From contig CAVPSQ010000005.1 in assembly GCA_963708455.1 (NCBI GenBank), positions 248,001-312,000 on the forward strand: a stretch of 64,000 nt of DNA, in the 5' to 3' direction. The position numbers and the translations under genes were made by a program. The notes below the pieces were generated by a model. That model worked only from the letters and a program-made list of their open reading frames with translations, did not search any database and had not been told where the DNA came from. Shown here piece by piece: positions 25,311 through 33,749 of the stretch. Each line of letters opens with the position of its first letter. The stretch's first letter is position 1. The stretch comes from CAIMUS01 sp963708455. GTDB taxonomy: Bacteria > Pseudomonadota > Gammaproteobacteria > Competibacterales > Competibacteraceae.

Positions 25311-27016
25311 GTAACCGTTTAGCCCCCTACTACATGTACCCACCCTGGAGGGGTTGCCAGCGGGGGACGGTTTGGCTATCCGTGTTTGTGAGTTGAGTTA
25401 GTGTACCTGAGCGACTTTGATCTTCAGCAGTTCGATGCGCAGAAGCTGACAGCGTTACCGGCGGAGCAGAAAGATGCCCTGCTGGTGAAGTTGCTGTGGG
25501 ATTTAAAGGACGCGCGGGAGCGGCTCAAGGCGAACTCCCAGAGCCGTTCCCGGCCTCCCCGCAGTGACCCACCGTGGCACGGCCACGACCCCGCCGGTGA
25601 GGCATTGGAAGCGGCCGAGGACGGGGGTAGCGAGATGGAGTCCGAGGCGGAGGTCAGCGCCGCGAGCCCAGCGGCGGCGGAGCCCAGCGAGGTTGTGGCC
25701 CCGGCCGTGGGGACGACACCGGCGAGCACCGCAGACGCGACGCCCCAGAAAGTGGGGCGTCAGATCGGCGCACCGGGTCATAGCCGGCAGGTGAGTTTAC
25801 CGGTGAGTGCGACGGTGAACCCTGCGCCGGAGAGCTGCGCCTGCTGTGGCCAGGCGCTGGAGCCCGCTGAGTTTATCGCCCGCACCGGGTTGTATGTCCT
25901 GGAGATTGAGACGGATCCAGACGCGGGCTTGCGCGGCGTACAGGTACGCCATGAGAAACATCGCTACGGTGAGATTACTTGCCACTGCGGGCATATCAAC
26001 CGCAGCGAGCCCGGCCGCGGCCCCACCGACCCGCTGTGGACCGTAGGATTGACGGAATGGCATCTGGTGGGACCGCTGTGGGTGAGCCTGCGGGTGTGCT
26101 TATCGCATCGGCTGCACCTGTCGCGGCGACGGACTCAAGAATTGCTGCGAGACTGGCTGGGCATCGAGCTCAGCACCCGCACGATTAATCAATGTCTTCA
26201 TGAAGCCGGTCGGGCGGTCGAGCCGCTCGAAGAGCAGTGAGTGGAAGAACTGCAGCAGGCCACGCTGGCCTACGCCGACGAGACACCGTGGAAGGAATGG
26301 GGCCGGTTACTGTGGCTGTGGGTGATCATCACCCCGACGCTCTGCCTGTACTTCATCGGCTATCGCAGTAAAGAGATCCTGGCCCATGTCTTTGGCGAGG
26401 GCTTGGTCGGCTGGCTGATGAGCGATGGTTACCAGGTCTACCGCCAGTTCCAGCAGCGGCTGCGCTGTTGGGCGCACCTGTTACGCAAGGCAGAAGGACT
26501 CAAACAAAGCCTCAACGCCGAGGCGCGGGCCTTTGGGCAGGCCACCCACGACCTGCTCAGCGACCTGATGGCCGCGATTTACCAGCCGCGCGAAGGTCCA
26601 CCGGTGGACCTGACCCCGCACTTCCGCGACCGGTTGGATGCCTTCCGCCGATGATGCGAACAGCATCGGGAGTCTCCTCATGAGAAGACCCGCGCGCTGG
26701 CGCGCGAGTTTCTCCATGATTGGGAGGCGGTCTGGATCGTCGTGGCCCATCCCTATCTGCCGTTGACCAACAACGAAGCCGAACGGGCCTTGCGGCACTG
26801 GGTCATCGCCCGGCTCCTCAGCCAGGGGACCCGCACCGAGCAGAGGAGCCGCGCGTTCGCTTTGCTGGCCAGTGTCATCGACACCTGCCGCCGCCACCTG
26901 CTGCCTTGGCCCTACTTGGCACCAGTCATCGCCGAGCGGCGTAAAGGTAACCCAGCACCCCCATTACCGGCTGCCGCCTAATTTGGGGTGATGGCAAGGG
27001 GGGACTAAACGGTTAC
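25311..27016 (+). mobile_element. IS66-family insertion sequence (1.7 kb)
   Basis: The ends GTAACCGTTTAGCCCCC (25311) and GGGGGGACTAAACGGTTAC (to 27016) are inverted repeats: the first 12 bases are perfect, and similarity continues for about 18. The GTAA start is typical of IS66. Only the large transposase is carried (no tnpA/tnpB), as in the shorter ISBst12-like subgroup. The flanks (GGTGAGTT and AGTATGAA) do not show the usual 8-bp target duplication, so flanking DNA has probably been lost or rearranged. It separates an SRAP fragment from a deacetylase fragment. Confidence 0.85.
25401..26981 (+). pseudogene. IS66 transposase with two in-frame TGA stops
   Basis: A single frame from GTG 25401 to 26981 (527 codons) encodes an IS66 transposase interrupted by TGA at 26238-26240 and at 26652-26654. 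Parts in order: an N-terminal helical segment (LSDFDLQQFDAQKLTALPAE), a zinc-finger-like region (CACCGQALEP, CHCGH), the DDE core (LAYADETPWKEWGRLLWLWV, SDGYQVYRQF), and the C-terminal PLTNNEAERALRHWVIARLL with an SRAFALLASVI segment. The first stop fits loss of a Leu codon and the second loss of an Arg codon (CGA to TGA). Either alone would inactivate the enzyme. Confidence 0.85.
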
Positions 27017-27042
27017 AGTATGAATGGCTATGGGACCAGCTC

Positions 27043-27501
27043 ATGGACTATGTCGGCGCCGATCCGGTGAAGAGTCAGACGGCGGAAAGACTGACGCAGA
27101 GAGTAACCAGTGAAGCCAAACCCGGCTCTATCGTGGTCCTGCACGGCAACGGCCGAGGGTACAACACCGCCCAGGCGTTGCCGGCGATCTCCGCTGGCAG
27201 TCTGGCCGGAATTATCAGCGTGCGCTATCCCTGGCTGCGGGGTCCCTATCTGGAACTGCTCGGCCTGTTTCCCGACTATCAGGGAGTTGGCCTGGGTAGC
27301 GAACTGCTGCGCTGGTTCGAACAGCAGGCGCGGCTGGCGAACCCTAACGCCTGGGTGCTGGTTTCCGCCTTCAACCACAAGGCGCGCGCTTTCTACGAAC
27401 GGCGCGGCTTCGTGGCCATCGGCGCGATCGAAGCGCTGGTCAAACCCGGTTACGATGAAATCCTGCTGCGTAAAGTGGTTAAAAAAACAGTCGGGCAATG
27501 A
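27043..27501 (+). CDS. Chimeric ORF: polysaccharide deacetylase tail fused to a GNAT acetyltransferase
   Basis: Residues 1-50 (with the upstream frame QYEWLWDQL) resemble the end of a polysaccharide deacetylase: KPGSIVVLHGNGRGYNTAQ, then ALPAI. From about residue 51 the sequence is the core of a GNAT N-acetyltransferase: LAGIISVRYPWLRGPYLELL, the acetyl-CoA loop DYQGVGLGSELLRWF, and VSAFNHKARAFYERRGFVAIG. Neither domain is whole: the deacetylase lacks its catalytic N-terminus, and the GNAT lacks beta-1/alpha-1. An in-frame deletion joining two genes, next to the IS, is the simplest explanation. The product is probably inactive. No clear ribosome-binding site precedes the ATG. Confidence 0.6.
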   Translation: MDYVGADPVKSQTAERLTQRVTSEAKPGSIVVLHGNGRGYNTAQALPAISAGSLAGIISVRYPWLRGPYLELLGLFPDYQGVGLGSELLRWFEQQARLANPNAWVLVSAFNHKARAFYERRGFVAIGAIEALVKPGYDEILLRKVVKKTVGQ

Positions 27502-27519
27502 CCCGATCAACAGCCCCGA

Positions 27520-28017
27520 TCATAGCAATTCCACTTGATTCGGCAGTTCATCAGGATTGACCGGCGGCGGCGGGAAAAACCGCTCCAGCAGACCACTGAC
27601 GGCGCGGACGCCCGCCAGCGAGCCTTGCTCGAAACGCCCCTGTCGGAAAGCCGCCGTCATGTCATGACAGATCGTCTCCCAGTCAGCTGGCGCAATGCAG
27701 CGGCTTATTCCCCGATCCGCGACGATTTCCACCGCGTGGTCGGCCAGCAACAGGTAGATCAATACACCGCTGTTGGCCTCGGTATCCCATACGCCCAATT
27801 CGGAAAATATCTCCACCGCCCGCTCGCGTGGCGTTTTGCCGCGCAGCACCGAGCGCAGATTGAGCGCCGCTTCCACCGCAAAGCGAATCTCGCCGTTATG
27901 CCGGGTTTCGCTTTCCTGAACAGCCTGCTCTATCGCCTGTCTGCACGGCAGAGGGAAGAGACGCTGCACGGTGAAATGGGTCGTGGCAAGATGCCTTAGG
28001 ATGCGTTGCAGGTTCAT
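27520..28017 (-). CDS. TPM-domain protein (second copy)
   Basis: A 165-residue cytoplasmic protein with a TPM (TLP18.3/Psb32/MOLO-1) domain: IEQAVQESETRHNGEIRFAV, then TPRERAVEIFSELGVWDT, SGVLIYLLLADHAVEIVADR and GISRCIAPADWETICHDM. The start at 28017 follows the previous stop by only two bases. The longer frame from 28182 reads the Gly-rich tail of the neighbour out of frame and is rejected. It is the last gene of the lemA-TPM-TPM operon. Unlike the upstream TPM protein it has no signal peptide. Confidence 0.82.
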   Translation of the reverse strand: MNLQRILRHLATTHFTVQRLFPLPCRQAIEQAVQESETRHNGEIRFAVEAALNLRSVLRGKTPRERAVEIFSELGVWDTEANSGVLIYLLLADHAVEIVADRGISRCIAPADWETICHDMTAAFRQGRFEQGSLAGVRAVSGLLERFFPPPPVNPDELPNQVELL

Positions 28018-28019
28018 GA

Positions 28020-28790
28020 TCACCACCGATCGGAAGCTCCACCGCCGCCGAATCCGCCACCGCCGCCGCCGAATCCGCCACCGGAGCCACCGCCGCCGAA
28101 TCCGCCACCACTGCCGCCGCCCCCCCAGCCGCCTGGACCGTAGTAACCGGAACGGCCATAGCGGCGGCCGGTGTTCGACCATCGCCCTTGTTGCGACTGG
28201 CCCAGCACATTGACCAGCAAGCTGCCGAGCAGGAGGAAGACCAGCAGGAGCAACAAGGGATCGATCCCGCTATCCCTGTGCGCGGTGCTGCGTTGCGGCG
28301 GCGGCAGCGGTTCACCCTCGATGACCCGGATAATACGGTCGACGCCCGCGTTGATGCCCTCGTAGAAACGCCCCTGCTTAAAGGCTGGCACGATGATTTC
28401 GCTGGTGATGCGCTTGGCGGTGGCGTCGTTGAGCACCCCCTCCAGACCATACCCGACTTCGAGCCGCAGCGTGCGGTCATCCCTGGCGACGGCCAGCACT
28501 ACGCCGTCATCTATTCCTTTGCGACCCAGCTTCCATGCCTCGGCGACGCGGATAGCATATTGCTCTATCGTTTCCGGTTCGGTAGTGGGCACGATCAGCA
28601 CCGCGATCTGGCTGCCCTTGGTTCGTTCAAAGGCTTGCAGGCGACTTTCCAGACTGGCACGCTGATCCGGGGTCAACAGACCCGCTAGATCGGTGACGCG
28701 GGTTTGTAACGGGGGAACAGCCACATCGGCCTGGACCGCAGCGGCCAGCAACAGCAGCAACAGGCCCAGACAGAGCGGCAGCCGGTTCAT
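28020..28790 (-). CDS. YgcG-like TPM-domain membrane protein with Gly-rich tail
   Basis: A 256-residue protein: signal peptide (1-21, VQA), a TPM domain (about 30-155; VTDLAGLLTPDQRASLESRL, GIDDGVVLAVARDDRTLRLE, VGYGLEGVLNDATAKRI), one membrane helix (IDPLLLLLVFLLLGSLLVNV) and a low-complexity tail of GGGGSGGGFGGGG repeats ending ASDRW. The layout is that of YgcG-type proteins paired with LemA. The TPM part faces the periplasm and the Gly-rich tail lies on the other side of the membrane. Function in the family is poorly defined. Its start overlaps the lemA stop by four bases. Confidence 0.88.
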   Translation of the reverse strand: MNRLPLCLGLLLLLLAAAVQADVAVPPLQTRVTDLAGLLTPDQRASLESRLQAFERTKGSQIAVLIVPTTEPETIEQYAIRVAEAWKLGRKGIDDGVVLAVARDDRTLRLEVGYGLEGVLNDATAKRITSEIIVPAFKQGRFYEGINAGVDRIIRVIEGEPLPPPQRSTAHRDSGIDPLLLLLVFLLLGSLLVNVLGQSQQGRWSNTGRRYGRSGYYGPGGWGGGGSGGGFGGGGSGGGFGGGGGGFGGGGASDRW

Positions 28791-29413
28791 CGACCAACGC
28801 CGGGCGCGGCCGGCGCGGGACGGCCGAAATCGACCCGCGGAGCGGTGGAAATTTCTTTTTCATTCTCCACCGTAAAGGAAGGTTTTATCTTGTAACCGAA
28901 CAGCATGGCGGTAAAATTGGTGGGGATCGAGCGTATCACCAGATTGTAATCCTGCACGGTTTTAATGTAGCGGTTGCGGGCCACCGTGATGCGATTTTCC
29001 GTTCCTTCGAGCTGCGCCTGCAAATCCCGGAAAAGGCTGTCGGCTTTGAGTTGCGGGTAATTTTCCGAAACTACCAGCAGGCGCGACAGTGCGGAAGATA
29101 GCTCACCCTGTGCTTGCTGGAACTGCTTGAGGTGCTGCTCATCGTTCAGCAGTTCCGGCGTCACTTGGATGCTGCCGACCTTGGCGCGGGCGTTGGTCAC
29201 CTGCGTCAGAACCTCCTGTTCATGGCCGGCGTAGCCCTTGACAACGTTGACCAGGTTGGGGACCAGATCGGCGCGCCGTTGATACTGGTTGACGACTTCG
29301 GCCCAGGCGGACTTGGTTTGTTCGTCCGTACTTTGAATGTCGTTGTAACCACAGCCGCTGGCCAGCAGCGCCAGCACGCTCACGAAAAATACCCGCCACT
29401 GCTGTTGCATCAT
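28787..29413 (-). CDS. lemA: LemA family lipoprotein
   Basis: LemA proteins are membrane-attached helical bundles of uncertain function. About 208 residues from the ATG at 29413 (29425 is possible). The N-terminus has a lipobox (LLASGCGYND), so this copy is lipidated. The hallmark segments are QRRADLVPNLVNVVKGYAGH, LSRLLVVSENYPQLKADSLF and AQLEGTENRITVARNRYI. First gene of the lemA-TPM-TPM operon, where close overlap suggests the products act together. Confidence 0.92.
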   Translation of the reverse strand: MMQQQWRVFFVSVLALLASGCGYNDIQSTDEQTKSAWAEVVNQYQRRADLVPNLVNVVKGYAGHEQEVLTQVTNARAKVGSIQVTPELLNDEQHLKQFQQAQGELSSALSRLLVVSENYPQLKADSLFRDLQAQLEGTENRITVARNRYIKTVQDYNLVIRSIPTNFTAMLFGYKIKPSFTVENEKEISTAPRVDFGRPAPAAPGVGR

Positions 29414-29537
29414 GATTGGCTCCACTATTAAGGTTATCAGGCGCCATTGTTACATCACTGGCAGGCGTTGACCATCAGTACGAGGCAGGAGGCGGGCAGG
29501 GAATAAATCAAGGGCGGACACCAGGTCCGCCCTCTAT

Positions 29538-29861
29538 TCATACGGCAGTGGTGAGACGCTCACCGGTGAGGACAGGCGCCAGACCTGTACCTACAACCCT
29601 GCGTCTGGTTTGGGTGATCGTAGTTTGCCCGGCTACAAAGGGAATCTCGCTTCTGGACAGCGCCAGATCCCTCAGAGTCCGGTCATCCAACGCATACAAG
29701 GCCCGGTATGTTCGCCGCTGCTGCCGCCACCGTTGGCAGCGCTGTAAGCCGGTCCACAGTCGCCCGGTTACGTGTTGCGCAACGGTCCGAATCCAGCGCT
29801 GCAATCCCTGCTGAGGGGCAGCGCCCAGGGTGGGTCGAGAACAGAGCACCGTCTGGTTCAT
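29538..29861 (-). CDS. DUF1127 domain protein
   Basis: A 107-residue basic protein. The DUF1127 (YjiS-like) motif is YRALYALDDRTLRDLALSRSE, at about residues 52-72. The remainder is Arg/Gln-rich with an N-terminal CSRPTLGA stretch. DUF1127 proteins are small arginine-rich proteins, some of which bind RNA or affect metabolism, but their role here is unknown. It is followed upstream by a second DUF1127 gene on the same strand, and both diverge from a LysR regulator. Confidence 0.75.
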   Translation of the reverse strand: MNQTVLCSRPTLGAAPQQGLQRWIRTVAQHVTGRLWTGLQRCQRWRQQRRTYRALYALDDRTLRDLALSRSEIPFVAGQTTITQTRRRVVGTGLAPVLTGERLTTAV

Positions 29862-29882
29862 CGCTTCCCCTCCTTGATGCCG

Positions 29883-30179
29883 TCAATGCCAGCGGCGCAC
29901 ATCGCACCGACTGTTGCTGCGCCGGCGTGCCTCCAGCCAGTCGTAATCGACCGGCTGCCAAAAAGGCTGCGCCGTCAATTGCACGACATCGTCGCGGGTC
30001 AGGCCGATATCCCATAAGCGATGTTCGGGCAGCGCCTGCAAGATCCGTCGGTCATACAAACCCTGCACCCAGCGTTGCGCCACTTGACCGATAGGCCGCA
30101 GTATGGAAAACAGCAACCCTTTTTGGCTAGCGTCGCTGGAGCGCGGAGCCGACTGGGAAATGTAGAGGGTCTCGCTCAT
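29883..30179 (-). CDS. DUF1127-like small protein
   Basis: A 98-residue protein whose centre, LYDRRILQALPEHRLWDIGL then TRDDVVQL, matches DUF1127. The N-terminus is polar and the C-terminus ends in an Arg-rich segment (EARRRSNSRCDVRRW). The start has GGAGG upstream (minus strand TCCAGGAGGTAAAGG). It is the first of two tandem DUF1127 genes, 21 bases apart, divergent from lysR across 102 bases. This is a layout often seen in Proteobacteria and suggests LysR control. Confidence 0.75.
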   Translation of the reverse strand: MSETLYISQSAPRSSDASQKGLLFSILRPIGQVAQRWVQGLYDRRILQALPEHRLWDIGLTRDDVVQLTAQPFWQPVDYDWLEARRRSNSRCDVRRWH

Positions 30180-30253
30180 CCTTTACCTCCTGGAGGTCAT
30201 CAATTGAATCAGGTGAGCTTACTATCCCAGATCGATATTGATCAGTCTAACGA

Positions 30254-30290
30254 ATAGTTCTTATACTATAGTTCAATTTAAATGAACTAT
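30254..30290. promoter_or_regulatory. Repeated ATAGTTC half-sites between DUF1127 and lysR genes
   Basis: ATAGTTC occurs at 30254-30260 and 30268-30274, and its inverse GAACTAT at 30284-30290. The first and third form a palindrome around an AT-rich centre. The third overlaps the first possible lysR ATG, which suits autoregulation or indicates that translation starts at a later ATG (30297 or 30306). The regulator binding here is inferred. Confidence 0.4.
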
Positions 30291-31172
30291 CCGGGTATGA
30301 ACGTTATGCTGGAAACCGATTTGTTGCACACCTTCGTCGCCATTGCCGACACCGGTAGCTTCAGCCACGCCGCCCGGCGCGTGTTTCGGACCCAATCGGC
30401 GGTCAGCATGCAGATGCGACGCCTGGAGGCAGCGGTAGGCCGTCCACTGTTCGGACGGCAAGGCCGCTCGGTGGCTTTAACCGTAGACGGCGAGTTGCTG
30501 CTCGGCCATGCGCGGCGGATTCTGCACGCCCATCGGCAGGCGCTGGCCGCCTTCGACAGTTCCGCATTGGAAGGCAGCGTGGTCTTCGGCACGCCGGATG
30601 ACTATGGCAGCACGTTTCTGCCGGGTATTCTGGCGCGGTTTGCCGAAACCAACCCACGGGTGCATGTCGAGGTGGTGTGTGAGCCGACGGTCAACCTGCT
30701 CCCCCGCCTGGCCGAAGGCAGCGTGGATCTGGCGCTGATCACTCACGGTCACGGCGACAACAGCGGCATCGTCGTGCATCAGGAGCCGATGGTGTGGGTA
30801 ACGTCAGCGCGCCATTGCGTGCACGAGCAGGACCCCTTGCCACTGGCGCTCTACCAACCCGGCTGCCCGTTCCGGCAATGGGCGCTGGAGGCGCTGGCTG
30901 CGCAAGGTCGGGCCAGCCGGGTTGCCTACACCAGCGTCAGCCTGACCGGCATCGAAGCGGCGCTGCGGGCCGGACTGGCGGTCAGCGTACTGGGTTTAAG
31001 CAACGTGCCCGACGGCATGCAGGTGCTCACCCAACAGGATGGGTTTCCGCCCATGCCGGACTACACCATTGCGCTGCGGCGCGCGCCCGGCAGGGAAGCG
31101 CCGCTGCTGGACCGGGTGGAGCAACATATCATCGACAGCTTCCGCACCTTCGCCAAAGGCAAGAACGCTTAA
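30282..31172 (+). CDS. LysR-family transcriptional regulator
   Basis: About 296 residues. The N-terminal winged helix reads LLHTFVAIADTGSFSHAARR, then TQSAVSMQMRRLEAAVGRPL and FGRQGRSVALTVDGELLL. The rest is the periplasmic-binding-protein-like effector domain. Alternative starts at 30297 and 30306 are plausible and would clear the palindrome that overlaps the first ATG. It diverges from the DUF1127 pair, which is its most likely target. The effector is unknown. Confidence 0.9.
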   Translation: MNYPGMNVMLETDLLHTFVAIADTGSFSHAARRVFRTQSAVSMQMRRLEAAVGRPLFGRQGRSVALTVDGELLLGHARRILHAHRQALAAFDSSALEGSVVFGTPDDYGSTFLPGILARFAETNPRVHVEVVCEPTVNLLPRLAEGSVDLALITHGHGDNSGIVVHQEPMVWVTSARHCVHEQDPLPLALYQPGCPFRQWALEALAAQGRASRVAYTSVSLTGIEAALRAGLAVSVLGLSNVPDGMQVLTQQDGFPPMPDYTIALRRAPGREAPLLDRVEQHIIDSFRTFAKGKNA

Positions 31173-31481
31173 CCCATCTTCACACACCACAAAAAATTAC
31201 CATTAATAATCAGTAGGTTAATGATCAAAAAAGTAACTTCTCAAAAACCCCTGGCAGCCTGACTACCCGGTCAGGGAATGTGCGCGTTGGCGGATGAGTA
31301 CAGGCAAAGGTGGAATGGCTTGATCCCTTTGAATACGGTCAAGCAGATAACGCCAAAAGGATAGGCCCAGTTTGTGCGAACCAGTGTAAACAGCGAGGCC
31401 GCGGGCGGTGGTGCTCGGCAGTCGGCGCTGCGTTTAGTCGCCGGCGGCAATGGACAGCCCGGCATGTCAGGTTACGCTGTG
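31173..31481. other. Intergenic region with no recognised feature
   Basis: This 309-base gap separates convergent genes. It contains an AT-rich start and a small CTGAC/GTCAG hairpin around 31258-31274. Nothing else is recognised, and ORFs on both strands look spurious. Confidence 0.3.
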
Positions 31482-32624
31482 CTAACCTGACCCACGAGCA
31501 GCTGCACCCCGGCTGAAACCCTGATGCAACAACAACCCGGCCAGTAGGCCAAAACCCACGTTCCAGATGCAAATAACTGCCGTGGTCAGCGCCACCCAGC
31601 GGCCCGAAGCCGTCAGTTCCGAGCCATAATCCGCCAGCGCCAACTGCAGTCCGGTAAACAACAGAATCACTCCCAGGACAGGCGGCGGGAGCAGATCAAA
31701 CAGGAGCTGGGCCGAATCGCTGAAAAACAGCGCCATCACGGTCAGCACCAGACCGATGATGATGGACGCGCCTCCGGTCCTGGCGCCGAAGCGCACATGA
31801 CCCGCCATACCACCCGCGCCGTGACACATCGGCACACCGCCCACAGCGCCCGACCAGAGATTGAGCAGGCCGGTCGAAACGGCGACCTGCCGTGCCGCAA
31901 CCGGACGGTCGGGAAACAGGCGGTTGTTTTCCGCGACGATCGCGATGCAGGCATTGCCGAGCGTCAGGGGAAACTGCGGCAGCGCCAGCAACACCAGTCC
32001 AAGCCAGATATCCTGCCCTGTCAGTGAATGCGCCAGGAACGCGGGCAGCCGGAAAGCTACGTGTATAGCGGCGAACTCCTCGCGCAGCTCCGGTTGTTGC
32101 AGGAGGGCGAGTCCCGCTCCCGCCAACAGCAATAGGAACATAACCGGGAGCCGCGATTGCGACAGGAGCCCTGCGGTAACACCCGCCAGCACGCCGGAAA
32201 GCAGCCAGTTCGCCGCCATCAGCTGGAGCCCCTGAAACATGAAGCTCAGGCCTAAACCGGTCAGGACGCCCAATACAACCGCGCGCGGGAACCAGCCGGC
32301 CAGTCTCTGCGCCAGGCCGCTCAAGCCCAGCGCCAGCCAGGCAAAGCCGGTAATCAATCCAGCGCTGAACACGGCGCCCGGCGTCAGCACCGTTCCCTGC
32401 GCCGCCTGGGTAATCGCAATCGCGCCGATTATTTTCATCGGCTGGACGGGAAAGGGGGTACGGTAGTAAGCGCCTACGACGATCTGGGCAATACCGAAAG
32501 CCAGCAGAATTCCACAGGGGTCCATTTTAAGGACGGTCACGTAGGCAGTGACAAACGGCGCCAGCGTGCCGAGATCGCCGAATGCACCGGCCAGTTCGGC
32601 TTTGTTGAACCGGTTCTTGGTCAT
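31482..32624 (-). CDS. MOT1-like molybdate/sulfate permease
   Basis: A 380-residue inner-membrane transporter with about ten or eleven helices. The family signatures are AELAGAFGDLGTLAPFVTAY near the start and VPMCHGAGGMAGHVRFGART near residue 265, both diagnostic of the MOT1/SulP-like molybdate transporter group. PFPVQPMKIIGAIAIT is a third conserved segment. Molybdate is the likely substrate. That would serve the Mo-dependent formate dehydrogenase encoded at 12-17 kb, though the genes are not adjacent. Sulfate transport cannot be excluded. Confidence 0.85.
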   Translation of the reverse strand: MTKNRFNKAELAGAFGDLGTLAPFVTAYVTVLKMDPCGILLAFGIAQIVVGAYYRTPFPVQPMKIIGAIAITQAAQGTVLTPGAVFSAGLITGFAWLALGLSGLAQRLAGWFPRAVVLGVLTGLGLSFMFQGLQLMAANWLLSGVLAGVTAGLLSQSRLPVMFLLLLAGAGLALLQQPELREEFAAIHVAFRLPAFLAHSLTGQDIWLGLVLLALPQFPLTLGNACIAIVAENNRLFPDRPVAARQVAVSTGLLNLWSGAVGGVPMCHGAGGMAGHVRFGARTGGASIIIGLVLTVMALFFSDSAQLLFDLLPPPVLGVILLFTGLQLALADYGSELTASGRWVALTTAVICIWNVGFGLLAGLLLHQGFSRGAAARGSG

Positions 32625-32645
32625 GGCCTGTTTTCAACCGGGGTC

Positions 32646-32763
32646 CCTGGGAGCGCCGGCGTCCTCGCCGGCCACGGGGTGGAAATAACCACCGTCCGCT
32701 CCAGGTAAACCCAGCCGTCGCTGCCCTATTGGCGGAGCCGGCGAGGACGCCGGCGCTCCCAGG
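32646..32763. repeat. 118-bp element with perfect 27-bp inverted ends
   Basis: CCTGGGAGCGCCGGCGTCCT (first 20 bases of the 27 at 32646-32672) is exactly reversed and complemented at 32737-32763. The interior is about 64 bases and non-coding. The motif recurs at 11910-12002 and 10186-10210. It lies between the permease and oxidoreductase genes, both on the minus strand. Confidence 0.65.
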
Positions 32764-32834
32764 ACGGTGATTCCGGGAACATCTGTTTCCCAGTCTGGCC
32801 CATTTGACTGCCTTCATGCAAACCAATCAACGCT

Positions 32835-33749
32835 CTAGGCAACGGCTTGCCAATAAACATCCACTTGGCGCTGGATTTCCTGCAGCAGCGGCTCGTTGCG
32901 CTGCGGATGGAACAGATGAGCGAATCGCCCCTGCCGTTGCAGATAGGCGTCTACCGGCAGACGGGGCGCTGGAATCATGGTATGACTCACCCGGCCATCG
33001 ACATATTCTTTCAAGGGCCACACGCCGGTTTGCACCGCCAGCCGCCCGATCTCCACGGTGTAGCGGGGATCGTAATCCCAGCCGGTGGGACAGGGGGATA
33101 AGGCCAGGATCAGCCGGGGCCCCTGGAGGCTTTTAGCGGTTGTGATTTTCCGGGCCAGATCGAGCGGTTCGGCGCCGATAACGGTGGCGGCATAGGTCGG
33201 TCGGTGGGCCGCCCAGATGGCGAACAGATCCTTTTTAGTACCGCCGTAGCCGCGTGACCCTGGGCTGGTGGCGGTGCGGGCGCCGTGTGGCGTGGCGCCC
33301 GAGGCCTGCTGACCGGTGTTGCCGTAACCTTCGTTGTCGTAACAGAGGTACAGAAAATTCAGCCCCCGCTCGATGGCCGTGGAGGTCGCCGCCAGTCCCA
33401 TACCGTAGGCGGAACCGTCACCGCTTAGCACCACCACCTGTAAATCTTCGTCCGCGGCGATAGCACCGCGAGCCAGCAGGATATCCAGCGCGTCCCGCAC
33501 GCCCTGGGCGCCGGCTGGCGCACAGCCCATGGCGGTATAGAGCCAGGAACCGCGGAACGGTGTGAAGGGATACACGGCCAGCAGAGTCATACACCCGGCG
33601 GCATTGACGAACACTGTTTTAGCGCCGAGCAGATCGTAAATCTCGCGCACCGCCTCCAGGCCCCCGCACCCGGCGCACAGGGGGGTGCCCGTCCCTAACA
33701 GTTGGGTGGAAGGCAATTCCGGACGCTGCTCCACTGCAGTTGCATTCAT
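32835..33749 (-). CDS. 2-oxoacid:ferredoxin oxidoreductase beta (thiamine diphosphate) subunit
   Basis: A 304-residue subunit of the pyruvate/2-ketoisovalerate:ferredoxin oxidoreductase family. It shows the Cys pair CAGCGG near residue 25, the further cluster cysteines AAGCMTL and SPCPTGW, and the thiamine-diphosphate/Mg motif VVLSGDGSAYGMG, then YDNEGYGNTGQQASGATP. The enzyme converts a 2-oxoacid and CoA to acyl-CoA, CO2 and reduced ferredoxin. It overlaps the alpha gene by four bases. The exact 2-oxoacid (pyruvate, branched chain, aromatic) cannot be fixed by eye. Confidence 0.88.
   Translation of the reverse strand: MNATAVEQRPELPSTQLLGTGTPLCAGCGGLEAVREIYDLLGAKTVFVNAAGCMTLLAVYPFTPFRGSWLYTAMGCAPAGAQGVRDALDILLARGAIAADEDLQVVVLSGDGSAYGMGLAATSTAIERGLNFLYLCYDNEGYGNTGQQASGATPHGARTATSPGSRGYGGTKKDLFAIWAAHRPTYAATVIGAEPLDLARKITTAKSLQGPRLILALSPCPTGWDYDPRYTVEIGRLAVQTGVWPLKEYVDGRVSHTMIPAPRLPVDAYLQRQGRFAHLFHPQRNEPLLQEIQRQVDVYWQAVA

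Noticed and set aside
26238..26654. TGA recoding (selenocysteine or tryptophan) in the IS66 transposase
   Set aside because: Homologous positions appear to be Leu and Arg, not Sec or Trp, and neighbouring genes end on TGA. Two nonsense mutations are simpler.
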